Assembly (NCBI RefSeq): GCF_003143995.1
Contig: NZ_QFWG01000006.1
Span: 62,001-126,000, forward strand
Length of the DNA stretch: 64,000 nt
Origin: Pseudoglutamicibacter cumminsii
GTDB lineage: Bacteria > Actinomycetota > Actinomycetes > Actinomycetales > Micrococcaceae
Direction of reading: 5' to 3'
The position numbers and the translations under genes were made by a program. Positions 21,501 through 29,358 of the stretch are shown here, piece after piece. A model generated the notes under the pieces. That model was given only the letters and a program-made list of their open reading frames with translations. It was not told the DNA's origin and made no database searches. Position 1 is the stretch's first letter, and the number at the start of each line of letters is the position of its first letter.

Positions 21501-23498
21501 GCGGATGAGGTTGGTCGCGGCCCACTCGTCGAGCCCGGTTTCGATGAGTTCAGCGTGGGTTTCGGTTTCGGGCTGGTGCGCGATGCGGGCTTGGAACTCG
21601 CCGAGTGCTTGGCCGAGTTCGGCGGGTCGGCTGAGGTCGTCTCCGTGCCAGAACGGTAGCTTGCCGGGTTCTCCGGCGGCTGGGGTGACGAGGACGCGGT
21701 CGAACGTGATGTCTTGGATGCGCCACGCGCTGGCGCCGAGTTGGATGACTTCGCCGATGCGGGTTTCGTAGACCATTTCTTCGTCGAGTTCGCCTACGCG
21801 TTTGTTGCCGGTTCCGGCTTGGTCGCCGTCGGCGAGGAATACGCCGAAGAGCCCGCGGTCTGGGATGGTTCCTCCGCTGGTGACGGCAAGCCGTTGAGCG
21901 CCGGGCCGGGCGGTGATGGTGCCTTCGTCGCGGTCCCAGATGATGCGGGGGCGTAGTTCCGCGAAGTCTGCGGACGGGTATTTGCCGGCGAGGAGGTCGA
22001 GTACGGCGATGTAGGCCGAATGCGGTAGCGATGCGTAGGGTGCGCTGCGGCGGACGGTGTCGTACCAGGTTTCGACATCGAGGGTGTCGAGCGCGGCCGC
22101 TGCGACGGTGTGTTGTGCGAGGACGTCGAGCGGGTTGGCGGGGATCGCCATGGTTTCGATGAGTCCTTCGCGCATCCGCTGCACGGTGATGGTCGTGGAG
22201 ACGAGGTCGTTGCGGTGCTTGGGGAAGAAGTGGCCGTGGGATTCGGCGCCGACGTGGTGGCCGGCTCGGCCTACGCGTTGCAGTCCGGCGGAGACGGCGC
22301 CGGGGGATTCGATTTGGATGACGAGGTCGACGTCTCCCATGTCGATGCCGAGTTCGAGCGAGCTGGTCGCAACCACGCACGTGAGGGCACCGGTTTTGAG
22401 GGATTCTTCGATCGCGGCGCGGCGTTCTTTGGATACGGAGCCGTGGTGGGCCATCACGATGTCCGGCACGGGTGTTTCTGTTCCGGTGCGTTCGTTTTCG
22501 TGGCGGGTGTTGAGTTCGTTGAGCGCGGTGGTGAGTTTTTCTGCGAGCCGCCGCGAGTTGACGAACACGATGGTGGAGCGGTGGGCGCGGATGAGGCTGA
22601 GGACGCGTTCTTCGATGTGGGGCCAGATGCTGGCGCTCGCGACGTCGGTGGGGAGCCCGGTTTGTGGGGCGGGTGCGGTCGCGAGGTCCGCGAGGTCGGG
22701 GACTGGGACGGTCACGCGGAGGTCCCATGTTTTCTCTGATGGCGGGGCGACGATCGTGACCGGCTGGTTTCCGCCGAGGAAGCGCGCGACTTCTTCGTGT
22801 GGTTCGACTGTTGCGGAGAGCCCGACGCGTTGCGCGGGTTTAGCCAGGAGGTTGTCGAGGCGTTCGAGCGAGACCGCGAGGTGGGCGCCGCGTTTGGTTG
22901 AGGCGAGTGCGTGGACTTCGTCGATGATGACGGTGTCGATGTTACTGAGGGTCTCCCGTGCTTTGGAGGTCAGCATGAGGTAGAGGGATTCCGGCGTGGT
23001 GATGAGGATGTCTGGAGGGTTGGAGATGAGTTTGCGGCGTTGGTTGACGGGGGTGTCGCCGGTGCGAATCCCTACCGTGATCTCCGGGTTGGTGTTGGCA
23101 TCAGGTGTGGCGTTGGCGTCGGCAGCTTGGTTGAGGTGCCGTGCGGTTTGTGTGATGCCGATGAGGGGCGCGCGGAGGTTGCGTTCGACGTCGGTTCCGA
23201 GCGCTTTGAGTGGGGAGATGTAGAGGACACGGGTGCGTTTCTTTTTGCTGCGTTTCTTTTTGCTTGGTGTTTGTGTCGCGCGTGGCTGGAGGAGCTGGTC
23301 GAGTGACCAGAGGAATGCGGAGAGTGTTTTACCGGAGCCGGTGGGTGCGATGACGAGTGTGTGGTTGCCTTGGGAGATTGAGTCCCAGGCGCCGAGTTGG
23401 GCCGTTGTGGGCTGTGGGAAGGCGCCGTTGAACCAGGTGCGGGTGGGTTCTGAGAACCGGCCCAGGATGGTTTCTGCGTTAGGTGTTTGTGGTGCCAC
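18561..23498 (-). CDS. lhr: Lhr-type superfamily 2 ATP-dependent helicase
   Basis: 1,645 residues, within the size range of actinobacterial Lhr. Walker A APTGSGKT at 51-58, DEVH box at 193-196 (IIDEVHALAS), motif III GLSATV, and a second RecA domain with IVFVNSRRLAEKL, VATSSLELGIDMG and QRVGRAGHH. A winged-helix/Lhr core follows, then the long C-terminal domain found in full-length Lhr. Mycobacterial Lhr is a 3'-5' DNA-translocating, RNA:DNA-unwinding enzyme induced by DNA damage. A basic linker (PSKKKRSKKKRTR) at ~78-90 and an Ala/Gly-rich stretch near 985-1010 are peculiar to this copy. Confidence 0.95.
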   Translation of the reverse strand: MAPQTPNAETILGRFSEPTRTWFNGAFPQPTTAQLGAWDSISQGNHTLVIAPTGSGKTLSAFLWSLDQLLQPRATQTPSKKKRSKKKRTRVLYISPLKALGTDVERNLRAPLIGITQTARHLNQAADANATPDANTNPEITVGIRTGDTPVNQRRKLISNPPDILITTPESLYLMLTSKARETLSNIDTVIIDEVHALASTKRGAHLAVSLERLDNLLAKPAQRVGLSATVEPHEEVARFLGGNQPVTIVAPPSEKTWDLRVTVPVPDLADLATAPAPQTGLPTDVASASIWPHIEERVLSLIRAHRSTIVFVNSRRLAEKLTTALNELNTRHENERTGTETPVPDIVMAHHGSVSKERRAAIEESLKTGALTCVVATSSLELGIDMGDVDLVIQIESPGAVSAGLQRVGRAGHHVGAESHGHFFPKHRNDLVSTTITVQRMREGLIETMAIPANPLDVLAQHTVAAAALDTLDVETWYDTVRRSAPYASLPHSAYIAVLDLLAGKYPSADFAELRPRIIWDRDEGTITARPGAQRLAVTSGGTIPDRGLFGVFLADGDQAGTGNKRVGELDEEMVYETRIGEVIQLGASAWRIQDITFDRVLVTPAAGEPGKLPFWHGDDLSRPAELGQALGEFQARIAHQPETETHAELIETGLDEWAATNLIRYIKDQEQATGRVPSDTHLVIERFKDELGDWRLVLHSPWGKAVHAPWALAVSARIEERYGLDGSAMAADDGIVVRLPLAEDEPPGAEIFIFEPDELEDIVTERVGGSALFAARFRECAARALLLPRRDPGRRTPLWQQRQRAAQLLAVAAKHPTFPIVMETVREVLQDVYDMPALRVLTEKLASRAVRITEVETREPSPFAQSLLFGYVAQFLYEGDSPLAERRAAALSLDPKLLNEILGRGELRELLDADIIAAVEAEAQRLAPSRRAWGLEGAADLLRVLGPLNAEELAARLNPPDGQDDDGGAGDAGTASAPHVATSSTAAPHASVEVAAAWADELVVQRRALKVRIRGAEVYAAIEDAARLRDALGIPLPMGVPVAFLEPVEAPLEDIVLRYARTHGPFTTEQAAHSLGLANAVVFQTLRRLVQDNRIESGEFTPGRTGGEWCDIEILRRIRARTLAALRSEVEPTPQDAYARFLLDWQDVGTGAGPGAKASHSADALRGVDGVYTVIEQLAGVPLPASVWESYVFPARVVDYAPAMLEELLASGDVVFSGAGALASDDGWIAFHTTDTAALSLPLAMPDAVVAKSADAKGRAGAATGADYAADPPEVATHSTLHERVLRVLGSGGAFYVGQIAQALAADGADPGATPVTDSVVGSVLWDLLWSGRVTNDSFLPVRSLLTQGKATHQSRSRARTRTTRVGRAGLRGLRSASASKPAVLSPAERLNAGRWAALPAPETDPTLLAAARAEMLLARYGVVTKGGASVEGASFGTLYKVFQRREETGTVRRGYFVEKLGAAQFALSGTVDRLREFVRDNDAPAAAPSATFATGTPAYTAVTLAATDPANPFGGVLPWPDPPAKARPGRKAGALVVIVDGHAALYVERGGRTVISWIDELAHHLTTASGAVPASASAADVQSALTSIVAVSLVEALRRARSQVITLQKVNGEDILGTNLAAALLGAGFSSLPSGVRFRPDF

Positions 23499-23648
23499 TC
23501 GTTGTTAGTGTATCCCCCTGCTGGGCCTAGTTATCTTCGGCTGGGTCTAGTTTTTGCTGGTGCTGAGGACATAGATCAGGAGCGCGATCACCACGATGAA
23601 CGCTATGGCGCTTCCCGCGAGGATGCTCGAGCCGAGGCGTCTGCACTG

Positions 23649-24062
23649 TTAGTGGAGCGAACTCAGCATCGCGACGCACACGCCCCACGCGATGATGAGG
23701 CCGGCGAAGGGTCCTGCGATGAGTCCCCATCCGAATGCTTTGTTTTCCCCTTTGACGACCATGATGATGCCGATGACGGCGAGGATCGTGGGCGGAATGA
23801 ATAGGACACCGAAGTTGCCTGTTCCGAGAGTCATCGGGGTCAAGAGGACGGTGAAGAGGATCGAGACGAAAGCACCTGCGACCATGAGCCCGCAACCGCC
23901 TTCGTCGTTGCCGTCTTCATTGGATCGAGGCGGTTCGTAGCCGCCACTGCTTTGACCCGGCGGGGCGGCCGGCGGTTCCTGCCCCATCCGTTCCAAGGGC
24001 TCCCATGCAGGCTTTTTGTCGGGATCGTTGCTCTCGAACTCGTCTTTGCGGTCTTCGCTCAT
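23649..24062 (-). CDS. Small membrane protein with Pro-rich N-terminal tail
   Basis: 137 residues. The first ~57 are charged and Pro/Gly-rich (DKKPAWEPLERMGQEPPAAPPGQSSGG). Three hydrophobic segments follow, ending VAMLSSLH. Its ATG overlaps the stop of the Lgt-like gene (ATGA), making it last in the radical SAM operon. Unusually, the frame stays open after the TAA stop: 33 more codons to a TAG at 23547 encode a fourth hydrophobic segment (AIAFIVVIALLIYVL). Either the stop is a recent nonsense mutation, or the extension is chance or a separate small protein. Confidence 0.65.
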   Translation of the reverse strand: MSEDRKDEFESNDPDKKPAWEPLERMGQEPPAAPPGQSSGGYEPPRSNEDGNDEGGCGLMVAGAFVSILFTVLLTPMTLGTGNFGVLFIPPTILAVIGIIMVVKGENKAFGWGLIAGPFAGLIIAWGVCVAMLSSLH

Positions 24063-25039
24063 GCCGGCACCCTGTCTTTCAAAGGTACAGAGCCTTTCAT
24101 AGGTACAGAGCCTTTCGTAGGTACAGGGTCCTTCTTAGCTGCAGGGTCCTTGTCAACCGCAGGCGTGTGCTCTGGCCCAACCGCAGGCGTGTGCTCTGGC
24201 GCTGCTTCGGGCGCCAGGCGGGTGTCCCGTGCAGGGAGAACGTCGGTTCCGGCGGCCGGTACCCAGAGTTTGCCGCGTTTGATGAGGTAGGCGATGCGGA
24301 TCGCGAAGATCGGGATGGTCACGAGCAGGAACATTTGTGGCCGGGTGAGGCCCATCCACGCGACCTCGTTGCCGCGAACGAACTCGACGAAGAACCGGAA
24401 TACCGCGTACGCGCCGATGTAGAGGGTCAGGGTCTCACCTGGTGCGATGGGCTGGAACCGTAGCCAGAACCACAAGATGCAGAACGCCATCAGGTGGAAT
24501 GCAGACTCGTATGCGAAGCTCGGGTGCAGACCCACACCCGCTGGGGTGAGGAGATGGGCGCCTTGCTCCTCGGTGAGCACAACACCCCAGTCGCCTCCGG
24601 TAGGAGTCCCGGGCCTTTCGGTGAGATAGCAAGCCCACCGACCAAACGCCATCGCGAGCGCCACAGCTGGCGCGAACAAGTCACCGCTACGGGACTTATA
24701 GCCGATGATCTTCTTAGCGACGTGCACACCGAGCCACGCCCCAACCAACGCGGACAAGAAGGACGCGTTGCCGTGGAGGAACTGCTCGATGAAAGTCAGG
24801 TTTTCGCGCGGGTCGAGGTGCTGCGCCCACGTTCCCAGACGACCAAGGGCAGCGGCCCCCGCGAGCGCTCCCAACACGAGGATGCCGGTGCGCTGATTGA
24901 GACGTGAACGGCGGCGCGCTTCGATCCAGAACACGATGGTTCCGAGGAATAACGCGATCGCCACGAACACGGAGTGTGTGTCGAGCTGGACCCCGGGGAT
25001 GAGTTCGAAACCTAGCAGATCAGATAAGTCTGGGTACAT
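24059..25039 (-). CDS. Lgt-family (prolipoprotein diacylglyceryl transferase-like) membrane protein, divergent active site
   Basis: 326 residues, about seven helices, Lgt fold. Recognisable marks are FGRWACYLTERPG (Lgt signature region), HPSFAYESAFH and the RFFVEFVRG end motif. However, the His-Gly-Gly loop (His103 of E. coli Lgt) reads ASFLSALVG, and the Asn in GRxGNF is Cys. Both are key in true Lgt, so this may be a paralogue with another lipid substrate. The C-terminal ~60 residues are repetitive (two PEHTPAV units, then KGSVPMKGSVPLK). ATG 25039 follows the upstream stop by two bases; an in-frame ATG at 25063 overlaps. Third gene of the radical SAM operon. Confidence 0.75.
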   Translation of the reverse strand: MYPDLSDLLGFELIPGVQLDTHSVFVAIALFLGTIVFWIEARRRSRLNQRTGILVLGALAGAAALGRLGTWAQHLDPRENLTFIEQFLHGNASFLSALVGAWLGVHVAKKIIGYKSRSGDLFAPAVALAMAFGRWACYLTERPGTPTGGDWGVVLTEEQGAHLLTPAGVGLHPSFAYESAFHLMAFCILWFWLRFQPIAPGETLTLYIGAYAVFRFFVEFVRGNEVAWMGLTRPQMFLLVTIPIFAIRIAYLIKRGKLWVPAAGTDVLPARDTRLAPEAAPEHTPAVGPEHTPAVDKDPAAKKDPVPTKGSVPMKGSVPLKDRVPA

Positions 25040-25041
25040 GG

Positions 25042-25410
25042 TTAGCTCACTATCTTGATCCATGCCATGACCCACAGTGGGGTCAGGGCGGCTGCGAGTA
25101 CGGCGAGTGTGGTGAGGTAGGCGATCACGCGTTTAGTGTCGCCAAGTTTGCACTTTGATTTCATGAGGCCCGCGCGCCGTGCTTTCGTGTAGCCGCGGAT
25201 GCCAAGAATCGAGAAGAACAAGAGCGAAATCGGCCCAAAAATGCACGTCAGGAGAGCGACTGTCGCGAAGATACACAACCGCAACGGATCGAAGGGCTGA
25301 GTTGTTTCCGGCCGGGCTGCTTCCGGCAACCCGCTCGTGACACGCTGGTTCAGCGCCGGAGTATTCGGCGTCATGAACGTCTGCTCTGTCTCGTGCGCGT
25401 TACTGCTCAT
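25042..25410 (-). CDS. Two-helix membrane protein (DUF4190-like)
   Basis: 122 residues. A polar N-terminal ~45 residues, a hydrophobic segment IFATVALLTCIFGPISLLFFSILGIRGY, a basic linker (TKARRAGLMKSKCKLGDTKR) and a second segment LTTLAVLAAALTPLWVMAW. The layout resembles DUF4190 proteins. Starts 16 bases after the radical SAM stop and ends just before the Lgt-like start, so it is an internal operon member. Function unknown. Confidence 0.65.
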   Translation of the reverse strand: MSSNAHETEQTFMTPNTPALNQRVTSGLPEAARPETTQPFDPLRLCIFATVALLTCIFGPISLLFFSILGIRGYTKARRAGLMKSKCKLGDTKRVIAYLTTLAVLAAALTPLWVMAWIKIVS

Positions 25411-25425
25411 CGTGCATCCCCATCG

Positions 25426-27087
25426 TCAGCCCTCACCGTGTACCTTGACCGTGACAGGTAGCCGGTGGCGTCCGCCGCTGTTATGTGCAGGCGTGCTCGA
25501 GGTCTTTGGCTTCCCTGTCGCAGTGGAGATGCGGCGCTCGCCGAGCGGAGCCCATGCCTGAACGGCGCAGAACGGCGCACACTGGTGGATCGCGTTGCCG
25601 TTCTCGTCTGCGCCTTCGCGCACGGTGGCAACGTGTACGCAACATTGGGTCAGGCGTTCTTCGATCATCGTGTTGATGTCCATGAACGGCTTGATCGTGA
25701 TGCGTTTGACGCGTTCGCCCATGAACTGGCGTAGACGGTGCTGTTGCCCAGGCAAGGATGACGCGGCGAGCTTGGCGAGCGTTCCGATGCCGAGGTCGCA
25801 TCCCACACAAATGTCGCGCCACAGCGAACCGATGGACGGATGCGATAGCGAGGACTGCTCAGAGAACAGATCCAACAGGGACTGCTTGACCTGCTTCTTG
25901 AGGGTCTTGTTGACGCCGGAGTCCGCGATGCGGTTGGCGAGCATGTCGGGGTTCAAGTCGAGGAACTCTTTAAGCTTCTCGGGTCCCACGAGGCTCGTGA
26001 GCGAAGACCACTTTCCGGAGTCGTCTTTGAGCAGGTAACCCAGTGAGCAGCAGTGCGGGTGGGAACAAGGCAGAGCGGTCATATCCCGCCACGTCACAAG
26101 CCCATCTGTCTGCTCCTCAAGCCGAGCCAGAACACCCGTGTGGGTCAAACGGTCATTCGGATCAATACCTGCGGAACGGCCGGAACCGAATACCGGCTGG
26201 ATCGTCACGCCACCCACAAAAGGGGTGTCCAGGGCGCGGCGAATCACGGTACCGATCTCGTGATCGTTGACGCCCAGTGCGGCCGTCATCGTGAGGGTCG
26301 TGAAAATCCCGGCCTCAGACAACCGATCCAGCGCCTCGAACTTGATCTTTCGAATATCTCCGCCTCGGTGATGCCGAACGGAGCACTCTTCTTCGCCGTC
26401 GTACTGCAAATAGACTTCGAGCCGCTCGCGGTGTTTCGCGAGGAAATCAACGAACTCCTGATCCTGGGCAATGCGCAAGCCGTTGGAGTTCAGCAGGATC
26501 CGGACCACTGGGCGCGCAGCCAGCTCTTCGATGAGCTGCTCAAGCCACGGGTATAGCGTCGGCTCCCCGCCGGAGAGCATGAGGACGTCGATGCGGTTCT
26601 CTTCGCGGGACAAACGCGTATCAACTGAGGCGAGAACTTCAGCCAGCGGAGCAACAGAGGACTCTGCAGGCGAAGATGAGGCGAAGCACGTAGGGCACTT
26701 GAGGTTGCAGTGGTCGGTGATGTCTTCCAGCAGGATGCACGTGTGCTGGGTCTGCATTGTCGGAAGCCCATATTCATAGGCCTCCGGAACCGGCAGGAAG
26801 TTGTTCGCCATGTCTGGCGTATGCACCTTGGTTGGGGCCGTCCACTGCTCAAGATAGCTGAGGATCTCAGCAGACTCGTCATACAGGGTGCGCTGCAGAC
26901 CGTGCTTGCGGCACCCACGCTCGAGCCACACCTGCCCGTCGGGATATTCAGCAAGCCAACCGGTCAACCGTTCAACCTGGGCGAGCGGCCGGTATGGGTC
27001 TTCCTCATGGCACACGGGACAGAACGCATTCACGTATCGGTGAATGCGGTATGAACGAAGCGGCATCCCAGGTGCATCAACAGGCAT
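25426..27087 (-). CDS. Radical SAM protein resembling the MJ0619/Tes family
   Basis: 553 residues. The 4Fe-4S/SAM motif is CNLKCPTC (Cys127, 131, 134), with SGGEP at 172-176. An N-terminal metal knuckle (Cys23, Cys26, Cys59, His62) precedes the barrel. Further Cys clusters are PCSHPHCC (341-347), CVGC (427, 430), QCCVHV (482-483) and CAPFC (503, 507), enough for auxiliary clusters. The PCSHPxC and CxxHV...G...PFC pattern recalls the archaeal MJ0619 methylase/tetraether synthase group, from memory. It leads an operon with two small membrane proteins and an Lgt-like protein, suggesting lipid modification (inference). Start ATG 27087; ATG 27066 is possible. Confidence 0.85.
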   Translation of the reverse strand: MPVDAPGMPLRSYRIHRYVNAFCPVCHEEDPYRPLAQVERLTGWLAEYPDGQVWLERGCRKHGLQRTLYDESAEILSYLEQWTAPTKVHTPDMANNFLPVPEAYEYGLPTMQTQHTCILLEDITDHCNLKCPTCFASSSPAESSVAPLAEVLASVDTRLSREENRIDVLMLSGGEPTLYPWLEQLIEELAARPVVRILLNSNGLRIAQDQEFVDFLAKHRERLEVYLQYDGEEECSVRHHRGGDIRKIKFEALDRLSEAGIFTTLTMTAALGVNDHEIGTVIRRALDTPFVGGVTIQPVFGSGRSAGIDPNDRLTHTGVLARLEEQTDGLVTWRDMTALPCSHPHCCSLGYLLKDDSGKWSSLTSLVGPEKLKEFLDLNPDMLANRIADSGVNKTLKKQVKQSLLDLFSEQSSLSHPSIGSLWRDICVGCDLGIGTLAKLAASSLPGQQHRLRQFMGERVKRITIKPFMDINTMIEERLTQCCVHVATVREGADENGNAIHQCAPFCAVQAWAPLGERRISTATGKPKTSSTPAHNSGGRHRLPVTVKVHGEG

Positions 27088-27182
27088 GTTATGAGCCTAG
27101 GACATGAAAATGGCGCCGGCCACACTCCAGACAGAATTGTGGATTAAATCCGGCATTTCGGCCGCTGTGTACAGCCGAACAC

Positions 27183-27650
27183 TCACACGTGGTGGTAGCC
27201 GCTTCCTGCCATGATCTCTTGCGAGCGGTACACCTGCTCCACCAACATCAACCGCACGAGCTGATGCGGGAACACCAAATCTGACAACGACCACACCAAG
27301 TCCGCGCGCCGGTGCACACTCTCATCCACACCGAACGCCCCGCCAATCACCACGACGACTCGTTTGCCCTGATCTATCGGCCCGCGCAGAGCCTTCGCGA
27401 GCCGCGGCGAGCTCAGCATCTTTCCGCGCTCATCCAACAACATCACGTAGTCGCCGGTGCCAATCTTCTTCAGAAGGCGAGCTGACTCTTCAGCCCGCGC
27501 CGCATCGTCGGCTTTGGAACTGTGCTGCAACAGATCCCACTGAATATCCCACGGCTTACGCAACCGGCGTTCATAACGCTCGATGCCCTCTTCAACCCAC
27601 GACTCATGCTTACGGCCTACAGCCAGAACCCTGATACTCACACAAACCAT
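27183..27650 (-). CDS. rlmH: 23S rRNA (pseudouridine1915-N3)-methyltransferase
   Basis: 155 residues, a normal length for RlmH, a SPOUT methyltransferase acting on helix 69 of 70S ribosomes. The opening SIRVLAVGRKHESWVEEGIERYERRL, the SAM-site VVVVIGGAFGVDESV and the C-terminal LVFPHQLVRLMLVEQVYRSQEIMAGSGYHH are diagnostic. The frame extends to 27698, but the ATG at 27650 fits the family start. A stem-loop at about 27157-27179 (TTCGG...CCGAA) just downstream may end the transcript. Confidence 0.95.
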   Translation of the reverse strand: MVCVSIRVLAVGRKHESWVEEGIERYERRLRKPWDIQWDLLQHSSKADDAARAEESARLLKKIGTGDYVMLLDERGKMLSSPRLAKALRGPIDQGKRVVVVIGGAFGVDESVHRRADLVWSLSDLVFPHQLVRLMLVEQVYRSQEIMAGSGYHHV

Positions 27651-27679
27651 CCTGGCATGCGTGTGCAAGACTGAACCAC

Positions 27680-28336
27680 ATGAATCACGCCCACACAACG
27701 GAAGCGTCCGCGCCAGAGCCGCCCGTGCAAGAACCGGGGAGCCGCCCGCATCTTCGCCGGTTGCGGGGCAGCGATGCCGACGCGGTGCGTTCAGCGTTCG
27801 CTTCGTGCCCGGAGATGGTGCGCCAAGGCAACGTGACTGACGCCGACTCGGCCGCCCGCTATGTCGCGGCCCTCGTCAACGATGACGACTGCGCCGACGC
27901 AGCAGGTGTGGACCAGACCGGCGACGACGCCGCTGACTCCACTGCAGATGCGTGCGATGACAAGGATGCGTTCGCTGTCGTGGACGAAAACGACAGGCTG
28001 TGGGGGCTCGTCTGTATCAACCGCGATGCGGCGAATAGAGTTGGCTGGTTCTGGTACTGGATGCACGCTGCCACGCGGAAGCGGGGCTGGACGTCGCAAG
28101 CGGCGGCGACGGTTGCAAACTGGGCTCTTCGCGATGGCGGCTATGAACGGCTCGAGCTGGGGTATCGCGCCAACAACCCTGGCTCAGCGTGCGTCGCGGC
28201 CGCGGCAGGTTTCGTGCCGGAGGGCATCGAACGGAGGAAGTTCCTCGTTAAAGGTGAACGTATCGATGTTCATGTGAGTGGCAGGTTGCTCACGGACCCA
28301 ACCCCGCAGACGCCGGAACTCGAGATCGTATGGTGA
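27680..28336 (+). CDS. GNAT-family N-acetyltransferase
   Basis: 218 residues. After a Pro-rich start, the GNAT fold begins at RLRGSDADAVRSAF; the acetyl-CoA region is HAATRKRGWTSQAAATVANWAL with RLELGYRANNPGSACVAAAAGFVPEGIERRKF, as in RimJ/RimL-type enzymes. Substrate unknown. An acidic stretch at ~65-90 (DDDCADAAGVDQTGDDAADSTADACDDKD) is an insertion in the fold and unusual. Its stop overlaps the ATG of the PAP2 gene. Confidence 0.85.
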   Translation: MNHAHTTEASAPEPPVQEPGSRPHLRRLRGSDADAVRSAFASCPEMVRQGNVTDADSAARYVAALVNDDDCADAAGVDQTGDDAADSTADACDDKDAFAVVDENDRLWGLVCINRDAANRVGWFWYWMHAATRKRGWTSQAAATVANWALRDGGYERLELGYRANNPGSACVAAAAGFVPEGIERRKFLVKGERIDVHVSGRLLTDPTPQTPELEIVW

Positions 28337-29115
28337 CTAACCGCGCCCAACCCCAACATCAACCCACCACCTCGAATCGCCGCGGCGTGTGGGGTCCAGT
28401 TTCTGGACGCACCGCGCCGCACGTGGCGCCACGCCCCGGCCTGAACATGTCGGTTTTGCTCGTGTGCGCCGTCGCAGCGCTCACCGGCGCCGTCGTACTC
28501 CTTTCTTATGTAGGCATCAACGCAACAGGCCTGCCTGTCGACCGCAACGTCCTGGACGCCGCCGTCGACGCCCGCACGGAAGCCATGGACCGCATCGTCC
28601 CGCCGTTCACCATGGTTGGCAGCACGCCGGTTTTCACGCCCATCATGGTTGTGATCGCGGCGGTCATCGCTCTAGCTAAGCGCACGATGTGGCCGGTCGT
28701 GATGCTGGCTGTCACGGCAACGCTGTCGGTCGGCACAACGGTGATCGTGAAGAACACGTTCAACCGCGAGCGTCCGCCGCTTGAAACACAGCTCCAACCG
28801 CATGAGTTTTCCGGTTCGATCCCATCCGGGCACACGCTGAATGCTGTCGCGTTGGTGAGCGTTAGCGTCGCGATGATCCTGCGGTGGGCCGCACGCTCAT
28901 GGGTGCGGTGGCTCACCGTTGTGTTGGCGGTCGCATATATGGTCGCTATGGCGCTGTCCCGCGTCTACATGGGTGTGCACTGGGCCTCGGATGTCGCGTG
29001 CGGCGCGCTTTTGGGCACGGCGATCGCGTGCTTGGTTATAGCGTTCGATGTGTGGGCTAGGTCGCGGGGGAGCGCGCGGCAGCAGAGTCGCTCAGTGGCC
29101 AGGGCCACTCACTAG
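28330..29115 (+). CDS. PAP2-superfamily membrane phosphatase
   Basis: 261 residues with about six helices. The three phosphatase motifs are KNTFNRERPP, SIPSGHT and SRVYMGVHWASD, with the catalytic His in PSGHT and in MGVHWASD. Family members dephosphorylate undecaprenyl pyrophosphate or phosphatidic-acid-like lipids at the outer face of the membrane. The ATG overlaps the end of the acetyltransferase gene by seven bases. Confidence 0.92.
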   Translation: MVTNRAQPQHQPTTSNRRGVWGPVSGRTAPHVAPRPGLNMSVLLVCAVAALTGAVVLLSYVGINATGLPVDRNVLDAAVDARTEAMDRIVPPFTMVGSTPVFTPIMVVIAAVIALAKRTMWPVVMLAVTATLSVGTTVIVKNTFNRERPPLETQLQPHEFSGSIPSGHTLNAVALVSVSVAMILRWAARSWVRWLTVVLAVAYMVAMALSRVYMGVHWASDVACGALLGTAIACLVIAFDVWARSRGSARQQSRSVARATH

Positions 29116-29164
29116 GCAGCGCCAATCACTAGACAGGCCGCCTCACTAGCCGGAGCTTAAAACC

Positions 29165-29200
29165 AAGAGGGTTCCAGAACTTTTGTTCTGGAACCCTCTT
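29165..29200 (-). terminator. Perfect hairpin terminator beside tRNA-Ser(CGA)
   Basis: Sixteen-base perfect arms (AAGAGGGTTCCAGAAC/GTTCTGGAACCCTCTT) with a four-T loop. On the minus strand GGTTTT follows. It ends the tRNA-Ser transcript and, from the other side, probably the PAP2 transcript. Confidence 0.85.
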
Positions 29201-29205
29201 GTTCG

Positions 29206-29296
29206 TGGCGGTAGCGGTGGGATTTGAACCCACGGTGCAGGTTCGCTGCACACAACATTTCGAGTGTTGCACCTTCGGCCGCTCGGACACGCTACC
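29206..29296 (-). tRNA. tRNA-Ser(CGA)
   Basis: Full cloverleaf on the minus strand: acceptor GGTAGCG/CGCTACC, anticodon loop CTCGAAA giving anticodon CGA, a long variable arm typical of tRNA-Ser, T loop GTTCAAATC, discriminator G and an encoded CCA. Reads UCG codons, frequent in a high-GC genome. Confidence 0.95.
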
Positions 29297-29358
29297 AACT
29301 CCGGACACTCTATGCCATAGGCGGGGTTGATTCCAAACCGGAGCGGTGGTTGCGGGCA

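Noticed and set aside
21550-22728. A 392-codon Arg/Pro/His-rich frame in lhr
   Set aside because: Same strand, other frame of lhr; extreme composition shows it is a G/C-driven shadow.
23527-23895. A 122-codon His/Arg/Pro-rich frame after lhr
   Set aside because: Out-of-frame shadow of the small membrane protein gene.
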